From the NCBI RefSeq assembly GCF_012843905.1, contig NZ_JABAGC010000004.1:1-64000 (forward strand): a DNA stretch of 64,000 bases, written 5' to 3'. Made by a program: the position numbers and the translations under genes. The stretch is from Clostridium sp. SM-530-WT-3G. GTDB taxonomy: Bacteria; Bacillota; Clostridia; Clostridiales; Clostridiaceae. This document shows, piece by piece, positions 35,603 to 43,592 of this stretch. The notes under the pieces are model-generated. The model was not told the DNA's origin. It saw only the letters and a program-made list of their open reading frames with translations, and did no database searches. The stretch's first letter is position 1; each line of letters begins with the position of its first letter.

Positions 35603-36572
35603 CATATAATTCATACATTCTTTTTATAGTTTCTTTTATTTCATTTCTATAAGACTCAGGTCTTAATACTTCTAAAAATTCCTTTTGAGAAAGAATCCAT
35701 CTTTTAACGCCTTCCCCATAAACCTCTGCTTCAATAATAGGCTTATTATCCTTTTCATCATACTTTATTATTTTAGCTGTTGGCAGTCTGTCAAGAATAG
35801 CTTCAAGTGAATCTCCCCAAAATTTAAATTGGATTTTCATTAATTGCCCAGTATACATAAATTGTATTCTCTTATTAAATTCACCCTCTTCAAATCTATC
35901 CTTATATGGCATAGAAAACTTTTCTTCTGTTATAAAATATTCATGGAACCTGTCAACTCTAAATACAATGTTAAATGATTTATTCTTACTCACCATTTCC
36001 CCTATAAGATAAAAATAGAACTCACTAAATACTAAACCTAATGGCTTTAATTTATATTGTTTTATTGTCCCATCTTGTCTCTCATATTTAACTTCAGCAA
36101 TATTCTGTCTTTGTATGCTTTCACTTATTTTCCAGATAAAATCTATAATATTTTTATTATGTTTTGGAGGTACATAGTTAAATCTTTCATTATTAATTAT
36201 CTTTCTAATTATCCCATCATCTTCACACTGGCTAATAAGTATATCAAGAACTCTATTCATTTCAGTCTTAGAAAAAGCCCTTGACTCTAATATAATCTTA
36301 GATAATGCATATATATCTTTATCCGAAAATTTAAATCCTGTTGGATTAATCATTTCATACTTTTTTTCTGCTCTGTTATATATTATTGTCCTTTTATTAC
36401 TTTCATCTTTTTCTATGTAGCCTTTTAAATCATTAATATCTCTCTGTATTGTTTTTTCATTAACATTATACTTGTCTACAAAAAACTGTTTATTTCTTTT
36501 TTCGCCTTTATTAAATCTTTCATACATTTCTAATATTCTATAAATTTTTTCTCTTCTATCTTCTTCGCTCAT
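35595..36572 (-). CDS. WYL-domain transcriptional regulator
   Basis: 325 residues. An N-terminal helix-turn-helix (about 5-60, KNKQ-like FVDKYNVNEKTIQRDINDLKGYI) matches DeoR/HTH_11-type regulators. A WYL ligand domain follows (about 150-320: YKLKPLGLVFSEFYFYLIGEM, then NIVFRVDRF) and a C-terminal WCX extension (VYGEGVKRWILSQKEFLEVLRP). WYL proteins sense nucleotides or nucleic acids and often control phage-defence or DNA-damage genes. It is first in line before the two related unknown genes and probably controls them and itself. Confidence 0.88.
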   Translation of the reverse strand: MSEEDRREKIYRILEMYERFNKGEKRNKQFFVDKYNVNEKTIQRDINDLKGYIEKDESNKRTIIYNRAEKKYEMINPTGFKFSDKDIYALSKIILESRAFSKTEMNRVLDILISQCEDDGIIRKIINNERFNYVPPKHNKNIIDFIWKISESIQRQNIAEVKYERQDGTIKQYKLKPLGLVFSEFYFYLIGEMVSKNKSFNIVFRVDRFHEYFITEEKFSMPYKDRFEEGEFNKRIQFMYTGQLMKIQFKFWGDSLEAILDRLPTAKIIKYDEKDNKPIIEAEVYGEGVKRWILSQKEFLEVLRPESYRNEIKETIKRMYELYEK

Positions 36573-36623
36573 TGCTGCCTCTCCTAAATAATTATTATAT
36601 GAATATTATACATAATTTTATCA

Positions 36624-36636
36624 GACATATTATGTC
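36624..36636. promoter_or_regulatory. Candidate WYL operator
   Basis: Perfect dyad GACATA-T-TATGTC about 50 bases before the WYL start codon. Shares GACA-ATAT-TGT character with the two operator-like blocks downstream. Confidence 0.4.
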
Positions 36637-36665
36637 CCTAATAATTCATTATTTTAAAGAACGTA

Positions 36666-36705
36666 AAAATACAGACTATATTAAAATAACTACAGCCTGT
36701 ATTTT
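36666..36705 (-). terminator. Terminator of the Mn catalase gene
   Basis: Stem AAAATACAG / CTGTATTTT with a 22-base loop; T-rich on both exits. Confidence 0.7.
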
Positions 36706-36731
36706 CGTATAAAAATAATTTTATTATAAAC

Positions 36732-37406
36732 TTATGATCTTCTAGGATTATCAAAAGATGGTGGTGTTGGATTTGGAGCTTCATGTGAAGGTCCTGGTGT
36801 TGATAAATCAAAGTATAACTTAGAATCTTCAGTAACTCCAAAATCTTTATTTGAACCAGTCTTTTGAACTTTATTTAATGCTTCTCTAAATAATGCATTA
36901 TGAGCCTCTTCTCTATTTAATAAGAAATCAATAGTTTTTCTTACTTCTTTATCTTCTATTTGTCTATATAAATTTTCATAAACAACTTTTGCTCTCTGCT
37001 CTGAAGCTATATTAGACAATAAATCAGCAACAAGATCTCCTGTAACTGAAACATAATCTGATGTCCAAGGTGATCCTGAAGAATTTTTTAGTGCAGGTGC
37101 TAAACCATTTTCCACATGTGCCTGAATTTGTCCGTTATCAACCTTTTCATTATCCACATCATGACCATTTAACAAATTAATTGTCTGAGCTACCATTTCC
37201 ATATGACTTAATTCTTCTGCACCAATATCTAAGAATAAATCCTTGATTACTGGATCCTTAATTCTAAAGCTTTGAGAAATATACTGTAATGCAGCTTTAA
37301 GTTCACCATTTGCTCCACCTAACTGTTCCTGCATAAGCACTGCATATTGTGGGTTAGGTCTTTCTACCTTTACCTCTTGTAATAGATTCTTTTTATGTTC
37401 AAACAT
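36732..37406 (-). CDS. Manganese catalase (CotJC-like)
   Basis: 224 residues of the ferritin-like dimanganese catalase family. Metal-ligand helices are visible as NGELKAALQYISQ, IGAEELSHMEMVAQ, ASEQRAKVVYENL and LNREEAHNALF. The enzyme converts H2O2 to water and oxygen without haem. Length and C-terminal tail (LSTPGPSHEAPNPTPPSFD) resemble clostridial spore-coat CotJC and general Mn catalases. It stands alone, with no cotJA/cotJB beside it, so a vegetative peroxide-defence role is possible. Confidence 0.9.
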   Translation of the reverse strand: MFEHKKNLLQEVKVERPNPQYAVLMQEQLGGANGELKAALQYISQSFRIKDPVIKDLFLDIGAEELSHMEMVAQTINLLNGHDVDNEKVDNGQIQAHVENGLAPALKNSSGSPWTSDYVSVTGDLVADLLSNIASEQRAKVVYENLYRQIEDKEVRKTIDFLLNREEAHNALFREALNKVQKTGSNKDFGVTEDSKLYFDLSTPGPSHEAPNPTPPSFDNPRRS

Positions 37407-37546
37407 ATATTAACTCCAAATGACTTATTATTCTTAATATATTATTTGTAGTATATGATTCAAATATTCAGTACTTTTACAATTAATAAAGAATAGATCA
37501 CCTAATAAAATCCCACTAAATCTTTTGTATCTCATTAGTAATTTTA

Positions 37547-38959
37547 TTATATAGGAATATTAATTTTTACAGGCTTAATTTTTCCGCTTTCATGACAATA
37601 TTCACACTCATAAAAATCAAAATTCTTTCTTCCAGTTTCATGGCACTTTCTTCTTATTATTTTAATTATTTCTGCCTTATCTACACTGCTTGTTTTTATT
37701 CCAAATATAATTCCTTCAAGAGCATTAAAATCATATTTTAGTTTTCTATCTTCTTTATCACTATAATCATTGAATAAATCATCTAATATAATTCTGTATT
37801 CTTCTTCACTAGAATATTTTGTGGTTTTGGTAGTAATACTTTTATTAAAATTCTTAGAATATGCCTTCATCCATTCTTCATTAAAATCCATATTTACTAT
37901 AGTATTGCTTACTTCTGCCTCTTCATTTGTATACCAATGTTTATTGAAATTAGGGTAAGTTAACCTTCCAAGGGTTTTAAAAAAATCTATCTCAGGCAAT
38001 ACATTCTTATAATTAACACTAGATAATTTATAATGATTACTACCTATTACTGAATTAAATCCATTTTTAATAACCCCTGTTAAATTTAAAAATTCTGTTT
38101 TAGAATCTTCCTTATACTTAGTCTTAAATTTTAAACACACACCCTTATGATTATCACCATAAGTCCCCCATGATGATACACTTGTGCATTGATTTGTAAA
38201 ACATGCAGCATACCACTTTGGCCAAATAAGTTCTTCAATTTTACTTAAATATGCTTCTGGAAACTGTATCATTATAAACGTCTTGTTACTAAATACACTT
38301 TCTCCTTTTTCATCATAAAACTTAAAAATATCCCTACTAGAATTAATATTGTTAAGAGTATTAAACATACTTTCAATTTCATCTTCCAATATAAATTCCT
38401 TATCATCCTCTTCTCCATTATTATCTCCACCTTCAAGCTGTATTATATTATTTTCTTCTAATATATTTTCAAATATGTTAATTCGCTTCATATATCCATA
38501 ATTATAATCTACAAAATTTATAGAATCAAATGCGAACTTATGTATTATCTTTAAATACTTAAGAAGCTCATTGTATCTTATTTTCTTATTTTTATCTGCC
38601 AAAAATGATGGCATATTCTTTATAATTTTATTTGCAAAGAAATAATCTTGTATTTTAATAAATCTCTCTTTATGTTTAACAGATGAAAATTCAATACTGT
38701 TTTTAAATACTGGAATAAAATTCTTATTAATTTCCTTATCTTCACCTACTACACTCCACATATTTGTAACATGTTCAAGACACATAAGATAGTGAGTTAT
38801 AAAGTTTCTCCATAAAATTTCATCACCTTGCCAGAATATATCCTTGATACCTTCCATAGGATCATTTAATTCTTCTGGAGAAGCAAAATATATTTCTTGA
38901 TTATTAAGTTCATCATACTGTTCATCCAACAAGTATTTTGTTTTTCTAAATCTATACAT
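37547..38959 (-). CDS. DUF2971 family protein
   Basis: 470 residues from the ATG at 38959 (MYRFRKTKYLLDEQ), placed 8 bases after AGGTGG. The N-terminal YRFRKTKY ... LNNQEIYFASPEELNDPMEG and the central WGTYGDNHKGVCLKFKTKY are hallmark DUF2971 segments. The family is widespread, often near phage-resistance genes, with unproven function. The protein is longer than usual (about 300), with an insert around residues 95-230 that includes an acidic stretch. A C-terminal CxxC-like region (FYECEYCHESGKIKP) may bind zinc. Confidence 0.82.
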   Translation of the reverse strand: MYRFRKTKYLLDEQYDELNNQEIYFASPEELNDPMEGIKDIFWQGDEILWRNFITHYLMCLEHVTNMWSVVGEDKEINKNFIPVFKNSIEFSSVKHKERFIKIQDYFFANKIIKNMPSFLADKNKKIRYNELLKYLKIIHKFAFDSINFVDYNYGYMKRINIFENILEENNIIQLEGGDNNGEEDDKEFILEDEIESMFNTLNNINSSRDIFKFYDEKGESVFSNKTFIMIQFPEAYLSKIEELIWPKWYAACFTNQCTSVSSWGTYGDNHKGVCLKFKTKYKEDSKTEFLNLTGVIKNGFNSVIGSNHYKLSSVNYKNVLPEIDFFKTLGRLTYPNFNKHWYTNEEAEVSNTIVNMDFNEEWMKAYSKNFNKSITTKTTKYSSEEEYRIILDDLFNDYSDKEDRKLKYDFNALEGIIFGIKTSSVDKAEIIKIIRRKCHETGRKNFDFYECEYCHESGKIKPVKINIPI

Positions 38960-39012
38960 GTTATTCACCACCTAAGTGAGATTATATCATAATTAATCTA
39001 GCATAATTAAGC

Positions 39013-39100
39013 ACCAACATTTTTTTAAAACAGCTGTTTATACTATTTTTTATATTAATATATTGAATGCACTTAATATCTTTCAAACCATTGATATAAC
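39013..39100. repeat. Dispersed AT-rich repeat, copy 3
   Basis: CAACAT, T-run, AAAACAGCTGTTTATACTAT, then ATATTAATATAT; matches 23322-23410 closely and 430-515 weakly. Lies between the DUF2971 gene and the 39245 gene. Confidence 0.55.
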
Positions 39101-39143
39101 TTATGTCTAGCCTTTTCAAACTCCTTATTTCCCTACACTATAA

Positions 39144-39191
39144 AATAAGCCTACACATCAAAAAATATCATTTGATATGTAGGCTTATTAA
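39144..39191 (-). terminator. Terminator near the 92-aa gene
   Basis: Stem AATAAGCCTACA(C)ATCAAA / TTTGAT(A)TGTAGGCTTATT. It lies about 55 bases past the gene's stop. Confidence 0.75.
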
Positions 39192-39244
39192 GTTATCTAT
39201 AATATTTAATTAAACAAAAGTTCTAATATTGCTCTTTCACATAA

Positions 39245-39523
39245 TTAAAAATACTTACCCGAAAATTTTTCTTTAACAGCATTAAATAAAGTAGAAAAAT
39301 CCTCTTCATTCTTTTCAAATATTTTTTCTAGTTTGGCTTTTGCTTCTATGTATTCCTTACTATTTTCATCATCACTTACTATTGGTCTAAATAAAAAGTG
39401 GCATTTTGCAAATAGTAATGGATGCTTTTTCGCAAATGCTTCCATCTCTTCAATATGTCTTTCTTCTTTAGTTGCATTATGTAGATATTTGAACATAAAA
39501 TCATATTTATTATTCATAATCAT
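39245..39523 (-). CDS. Hypothetical protein (92 aa)
   Basis: Ribosome site AGGAAG precedes the ATG. The sequence is helical and charged (KEERHIEEMEAFAKKHPLLF, then KAKLEKIFEKNEEDFSTLF) without membrane segment or Cys motif. Not recognised. A start two codons later is also possible. Confidence 0.65.
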   Translation of the reverse strand: MIMNNKYDFMFKYLHNATKEERHIEEMEAFAKKHPLLFAKCHFLFRPIVSDDENSKEYIEAKAKLEKIFEKNEEDFSTLFNAVKEKFSGKYF

Positions 39524-39617
39524 TACACTTCCTTTGTTTTATATAAATATAATACTACTTATAATTAAAACACTTTTCTATATTTTTTAATTTAAATATT
39601 AGTCAAAATCTAATTTT

Positions 39618-39818
39618 TTATTCTGTATAACTATACCCATCACTTCTAATGGCCTTACCACAATGTCTGCATGTACAGAAGTCAGCAGGATTAAGTTCAC
39701 ATTTACCATTTACTATATGATTTCCTTCACACTCATTGCATTCTCTTAACTTGTTACAGTAACAGCTATACTTTTCATTTATACATTTTTCTAATTTACT
39801 CATATCTATAGTCTCCAT
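39618..39818 (-). CDS. Small Cys-rich protein, putative zinc finger
   Basis: 66 residues with nine Cys: CINEKYSCYCNKLRECNECEG and CELNPADFCTCRHCGKAI. The spacing suggests two zinc sites. No family recognised. The ATG at 39803 (MSKLEK) lies 8 bases after TGGAG and may be the true start rather than 39818. Confidence 0.65.
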   Translation of the reverse strand: METIDMSKLEKCINEKYSCYCNKLRECNECEGNHIVNGKCELNPADFCTCRHCGKAIRSDGYSYTE

Positions 39819-39854
39819 TCATTTAAAGCCTTTTTATTTCTCTTTTATAAATTA

Positions 39855-40259
39855 TTATATTCCTTCTACTATATTCTGAAATGATATAACTTCAGGAGGA
39901 TTATCTATATGCTGTCCTATCATCTTTTCCATCCAAATCATATCTTTCCACTTTCCAAACTTATAACCACACTTAGTAAAATGAGCTACAGTTTTATATC
40001 CAAATTTCTTATGAAATGCTTCACTTGTTTCATTTGGGTATGCAATACAAGCATTAACATTTATAATATTCATAAGCTTAAGATATTTTTCTAGCTCATT
40101 ATAAAGCATAGTACCAATCCCCTGTTTTCCTATTCTATCTGCAAATTCTTCAATTGTTGGCGTATCATACTCAAAAGTTATATCAGTGTTTTCAACATAA
40201 TATTTATAAATAGAAACCAATTCTTTTGCATCTTCTACTTTTGCTATTCTTACCTTCAT
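39855..40259 (-). pseudogene. GNAT acetyltransferase (phosphinothricin-type) with internal deletion
   Basis: 134 codons with good ends but a missing centre. The start MKVRIAKVEDAKELVSIYKYYVENTDITFEY and end NVNACIAYPNETSEAFHKKFGYKTVAHFTKCGYKFGKW are typical of Pat/bar-like GNATs. The middle jumps from EEFADRI directly to GKQGIGTMLYNELE, so about 45-50 residues containing strands 2-4 and most of the acetyl-CoA site are gone, in frame. The ribosome site GGGGGAGC is intact, so a product may be made, but catalysis is unlikely. Confidence 0.75.
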
Positions 40260-40371
40260 ACAAGCTCCCCCTTTTCCCCTATCTTTAGTATATATTTTCT
40301 ACTAATACAATTCAACTAAAAGACTTTCTAATCGAAATATTATTACTCTGTAAAGTAATTATAATTTAAAT

Positions 40372-40428
40372 AAAAATAACTCTTTTTTGATTATAACCAT
40401 CCATTATTGTCAAAAAAGAGTTATTTTT
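40372..40428 (-). terminator. Terminator of the cupin gene
   Basis: 19-bp perfect stem AAAAATAACTCTTTTTTGA / TCAAAAAAGAGTTATTTTT. Confidence 0.88.
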
Positions 40429-40431
40429 AAA

Positions 40432-40767
40432 TTATTCTTCAAAACACATATGTACAACAACCTTACTTGGAGCCTCTACAACAGCACTATGCTTTACACT
40501 TCCATCAAGAGCTAAATAAGAACCTTTTTCTAATTGAAACTCTTCACCAGTTTCAAATTTTAAATTTATCTTACCTTCATAAACAAATATTGAAGCATAT
40601 CCATTATGTGAACTGCTTGAAAGCTTCTTTCCTTCTTCAAACTTTAAATACATTGTCTTAAACTTAGGAGTCATTCCTAAAAGCTTCTTAGATTCACTTA
40701 TTTTTTCTATATTTACTGGATTAAGATTTACACTTTCTAGTTCATCCATACTTTCCTTAATTTCCAT
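40432..40767 (-). CDS. Cupin-domain protein
   Basis: 111 residues from the ATG at 40767 (MEIKESMDEL), 8 bases after TGGAG; the frame extends upstream but without a ribosome site. The cupin β-barrel motifs are LSSSSHNGYASIFVYEGKI and EFQLEKGSYLALDGSVKHSAVV. The first motif keeps one His and lacks the usual second His/Glu pair, so metal binding is uncertain. Function unknown. Two 22-bp direct repeats lie upstream. Confidence 0.78.
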   Translation of the reverse strand: MEIKESMDELESVNLNPVNIEKISESKKLLGMTPKFKTMYLKFEEGKKLSSSSHNGYASIFVYEGKINLKFETGEEFQLEKGSYLALDGSVKHSAVVEAPSKVVVHMCFEE

Positions 40768-40810
40768 AACCATTACTCCATTTAAAATATTATTATTCAT
40801 TATCAAATAT

Positions 40811-40873
40811 TATTTTGTTAAATTCTATATTTTTTGTCTATATAAAATTATATTGTTAAATGCTATATTTATA
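40811..40873. promoter_or_regulatory. Pair of direct repeats upstream of the cupin gene
   Basis: TATTTTGTTAAATTCTATAT (from 40811) and TATATTGTTAAATGCTATAT (from 40850) are 39 bp apart, close to four helical turns. They may bind a regulator on one face of the DNA. Confidence 0.35.
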
Positions 40874-40921
40874 AATATTATATTTATCTTAATTATTACT
40901 TTTATTATTTAAAAATTTCAC

Positions 40922-41344
40922 TTATACACTAGCTGCAATTCTTCTACCAAAGCTAATACACTTAGCCTTATCTTCTTCATCTGGTTCTTCATGGACTATT
41001 AATCCTTTAGCTACTAATACTGCACCTGCAGCTTCCATTCTTTCTTCCCAGTTTCTCATCCATTCGCCGTCTCCCCAGCCATATGAACCAAATAAAGCAA
41101 CCTTTTTACCTTTTATCTTAGGTTCTAATTCTTCAACTAATGGTTCCATATTTGCTTGTTCAAGGCTTTCTGCTCCTTGTGCTGGACATCCTAATATTAT
41201 TACATCTTCATTTTCTAAATCTTTAGCTGAAACTGATTCAACATCGTATAAATTAACATGTTCTCCTTCTACTTCGATTCCTTCTGCAATTAATTCAGCC
41301 ATTCTCTTTGTATTTCCTGATTCACTATAATATACTATTTTCAT
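40922..41344 (-). CDS. Flavodoxin
   Basis: 140 residues. The FMN phosphate loop is YYSESGNTKRMAELIA (7-20 region), with the 50s-loop GCPAQGAESLE and the GSYGWGDGEWM loop as in clostridial flavodoxins. Carries single electrons at low potential, typically replacing ferredoxin under iron limitation or in stress. ATG after GAGGAGG. The promoter has a perfect Crp/Fnr-type dyad at the class II position (41439-41458). Confidence 0.93.
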   Translation of the reverse strand: MKIVYYSESGNTKRMAELIAEGIEVEGEHVNLYDVESVSAKDLENEDVIILGCPAQGAESLEQANMEPLVEELEPKIKGKKVALFGSYGWGDGEWMRNWEERMEAAGAVLVAKGLIVHEEPDEEDKAKCISFGRRIAASV

Positions 41345-41413
41345 AGGTAATTCCTCCTCAGCTTCACTCTTTATTTTTACTTTGTTAAGTTTCTTTCCTT
41401 AACTTCTGACTTC

Positions 41414-41458
41414 ATTATAGTCCTGAAAAATGTAACTTAATGTGATTCGAATCACATT
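41414..41458 (-). promoter_or_regulatory. Crp/Fnr-type class II promoter of flavodoxin
   Basis: Perfect 20-bp palindrome AATGTGATTC/GAATCACATT at 41439-41458, centre 41448.5; minus-strand -10 TATAAT at 41419-41414. The -10 starts 29.5 bp from the centre, so with a start site about 7 bases after the -10 the box is centred near -41.5. Confidence 0.85.
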
Positions 41459-41550
41459 TATGATAATAATTATTATTTTTATTAACTATATTTATTTTTA
41501 TATCTTAACTGGTGCAAAATCCATAATTTTACCATATATTAAAAACAAAA

Positions 41551-41590
41551 AATGAACAAGGCTCTTTATAATCTCTAAAGCCTTGTTCAT
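41551..41590 (-). terminator. Terminator of the subtilase cluster
   Basis: Minus-strand stem ATGAACAAGGCT / AGCCTTGTTCAT followed by TTTTTTGTTTTT. Confidence 0.88.
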
Positions 41591-41662
41591 CATTACAACC
41601 ATAAAATTTAAATATATTCACTTTATTTACTACTACATATTAATTCTTATACTCCTTATGAT

Positions 41663-43576
41663 TTATTCAGGCATTCTATAAAAAAGCTTACTTTTACCAT
41701 GATTTAAATCACCATGAATTTTCATATAATCATTAATTTCTTCTATTTTAATATAATTTTCATCACTATACTTCAAATGAGAATTTCTAAACTCCCCCCT
41801 ATTCTGTAATATGTCATTATATAAAATAGAAAAGCTTTTTGTAGGACAGATAGATCCATATCCCCATGATACGCTAGGATATACTATATTCGTTCTATTT
41901 CTATTTGCTCCTACAATAAGATAATATTTTAATCTCTGACCATATAGTAATGGATCATTTTGTTTTACTATTCCCCATTCTGAAAATAATAGACATACAC
42001 CTGCAACCTGTGGAGCAGCCATAGATGTACCAGTTTTAGTATCATATCCACCTCCAACAAGGGGTCCATATATATTTTCTCCTGGTGCTAAAATATCTGG
42101 TTTTACATAATTTTGATTTAAACCTCCCCTTCCACTAAATGTTGATAACGTATTTGTAGTAGAATTATAAGCCCCAACTGATATAACATTTCTTACAGTT
42201 GCAGGTATTCCTAGGGTATTATTTTGACTAGGTGTTAAAAATCTTGTTTTAGGGTTGAGTCCTTCAGAAATAGGCAGCCATATATAATAGTTTCCAGTTT
42301 CCTTATCTACAGAATTAATTTCTATACTCCATGTACCTTCAATTATAAATTCAGACACTTTAGGTGTAAGAATAATTTGAATTTCACTTTCTAAATCAAA
42401 AGGCCTTGCACCTGATATATATATATCACACCTTGTTTGTCCAATAGTAAGTGTTTTATATCCCTCTTGAATTTCTATTTCACCACTATTTATACCTTTA
42501 GGCCCTATTATACTTATAGTTGCTTGAGGAAGTATTGACTTATATACGTTTATTGCAACCATACTTTCATCATTAGCTATATTAAATGCTTGCCTTTGTT
42601 TATTAATTCGACTAATAGTTCCCTCTACATGATGACCTGCATCCCCTTCATTTCCTGCCGCAACAACAATTGTAACCTTTTCTAGTTCAGCAACTGTACT
42701 TATATACTGCTCAAGAAGGCTGGCTTCATTATGAGATCCATAATTTGTGCTTAAGCTTATATTAACAACTAAAGGCATATTTTGTTCTTTGCTCTTATCT
42801 ATTAAAAACTTTAAGCCCTTCATTATATTACTGCTTAAAACCCATCTTCCTCTTCCGCCTCTGACCATAATTATACTTGAATCTTCTGCTATACCTTTAT
42901 ATTCAGAAGGTACATTTCCACCTCCGCAAGCTTCCCCTGCAACATGAGTACCATGACCAGTAATATCTTCTACAGGTATCATTTCATATGGATTATTTGA
43001 TTTTATTGCAGCATTAATTTGATTCTTATCATAAACCACATTGCTTACCAAGTCATATATATAAAGAATACGTGTATTTCCTTCTTTATCTTTAAAGGCT
43101 GGATGAGTAAAATCTATACCAGAATCAATAAATCCAGCTATTACACCTTTTCCAGTAATTTCATTTTTCACTGAAATCTTTTGTGTACCACAGGCTCCAA
43201 CAGTTATACTCGTATCCGATTCAAAAAGTTCCTTTGGTAGCTCCATATAATTAATCTCTGGATAATTTGCTAAATCCCATATTTTACTTATAGGTATAGT
43301 AACTATTGCAAAATTAAATTGGAGATCATAAAAAGTCCCACCTAATTGTTCTATAAATCCCTTTATATTTTGAGCATTATATTTATATAAGATTATAACT
43401 TCTATATTTTCTTCGACGTTACCATCATTAGAGTTAGAATACATACGTCTAAGAATCTTATTTTTAATCTCCATTGGCACATTGGTCAAAAGTCCAATGG
43501 AAGCATTAACCTTGCTACTTCCAATATTCTGTCTATATATTTTAATCTCCTCCATATTAATTTGTTTTCTACACAT
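41663..43576 (-). CDS. Csp-like subtilisin-family serine protease A
   Basis: 637 residues. An N-terminal prodomain (about 1-120) is followed by an S8 catalytic domain with Asp151 (FIDSGIDF), His208 (GHGTHVAG), oxyanion Asn (AAGNEGDAG, about 309) and Ser518 (GTSMAAP). A ~135-residue insert between Asn and Ser is typical of clostridial Csp germination proteases, which cleave pro-SleC to start cortex breakdown. There is no signal peptide, also Csp-like. Last of three tandem genes, 16 bases after the previous stop. The start is uncertain: a GGAGGAG lies inside the frame. Confidence 0.85.
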   Translation of the reverse strand: MCRKQINMEEIKIYRQNIGSSKVNASIGLLTNVPMEIKNKILRRMYSNSNDGNVEENIEVIILYKYNAQNIKGFIEQLGGTFYDLQFNFAIVTIPISKIWDLANYPEINYMELPKELFESDTSITVGACGTQKISVKNEITGKGVIAGFIDSGIDFTHPAFKDKEGNTRILYIYDLVSNVVYDKNQINAAIKSNNPYEMIPVEDITGHGTHVAGEACGGGNVPSEYKGIAEDSSIIMVRGGRGRWVLSSNIMKGLKFLIDKSKEQNMPLVVNISLSTNYGSHNEASLLEQYISTVAELEKVTIVVAAGNEGDAGHHVEGTISRINKQRQAFNIANDESMVAINVYKSILPQATISIIGPKGINSGEIEIQEGYKTLTIGQTRCDIYISGARPFDLESEIQIILTPKVSEFIIEGTWSIEINSVDKETGNYYIWLPISEGLNPKTRFLTPSQNNTLGIPATVRNVISVGAYNSTTNTLSTFSGRGGLNQNYVKPDILAPGENIYGPLVGGGYDTKTGTSMAAPQVAGVCLLFSEWGIVKQNDPLLYGQRLKYYLIVGANRNRTNIVYPSVSWGYGSICPTKSFSILYNDILQNRGEFRNSHLKYSDENYIKIEEINDYMKIHGDLNHGKSKLFYRMPE

Positions 43577-43592
43577 TAACCAATATAATAAT

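Larger units (their letters stand above)
41345..41662. other. Intergenic region
   Basis: 318 bases. Contains the flavodoxin promoter with its Crp/Fnr box and the subtilase terminator at 41551-41590; nothing else recognised. Confidence 0.6.
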
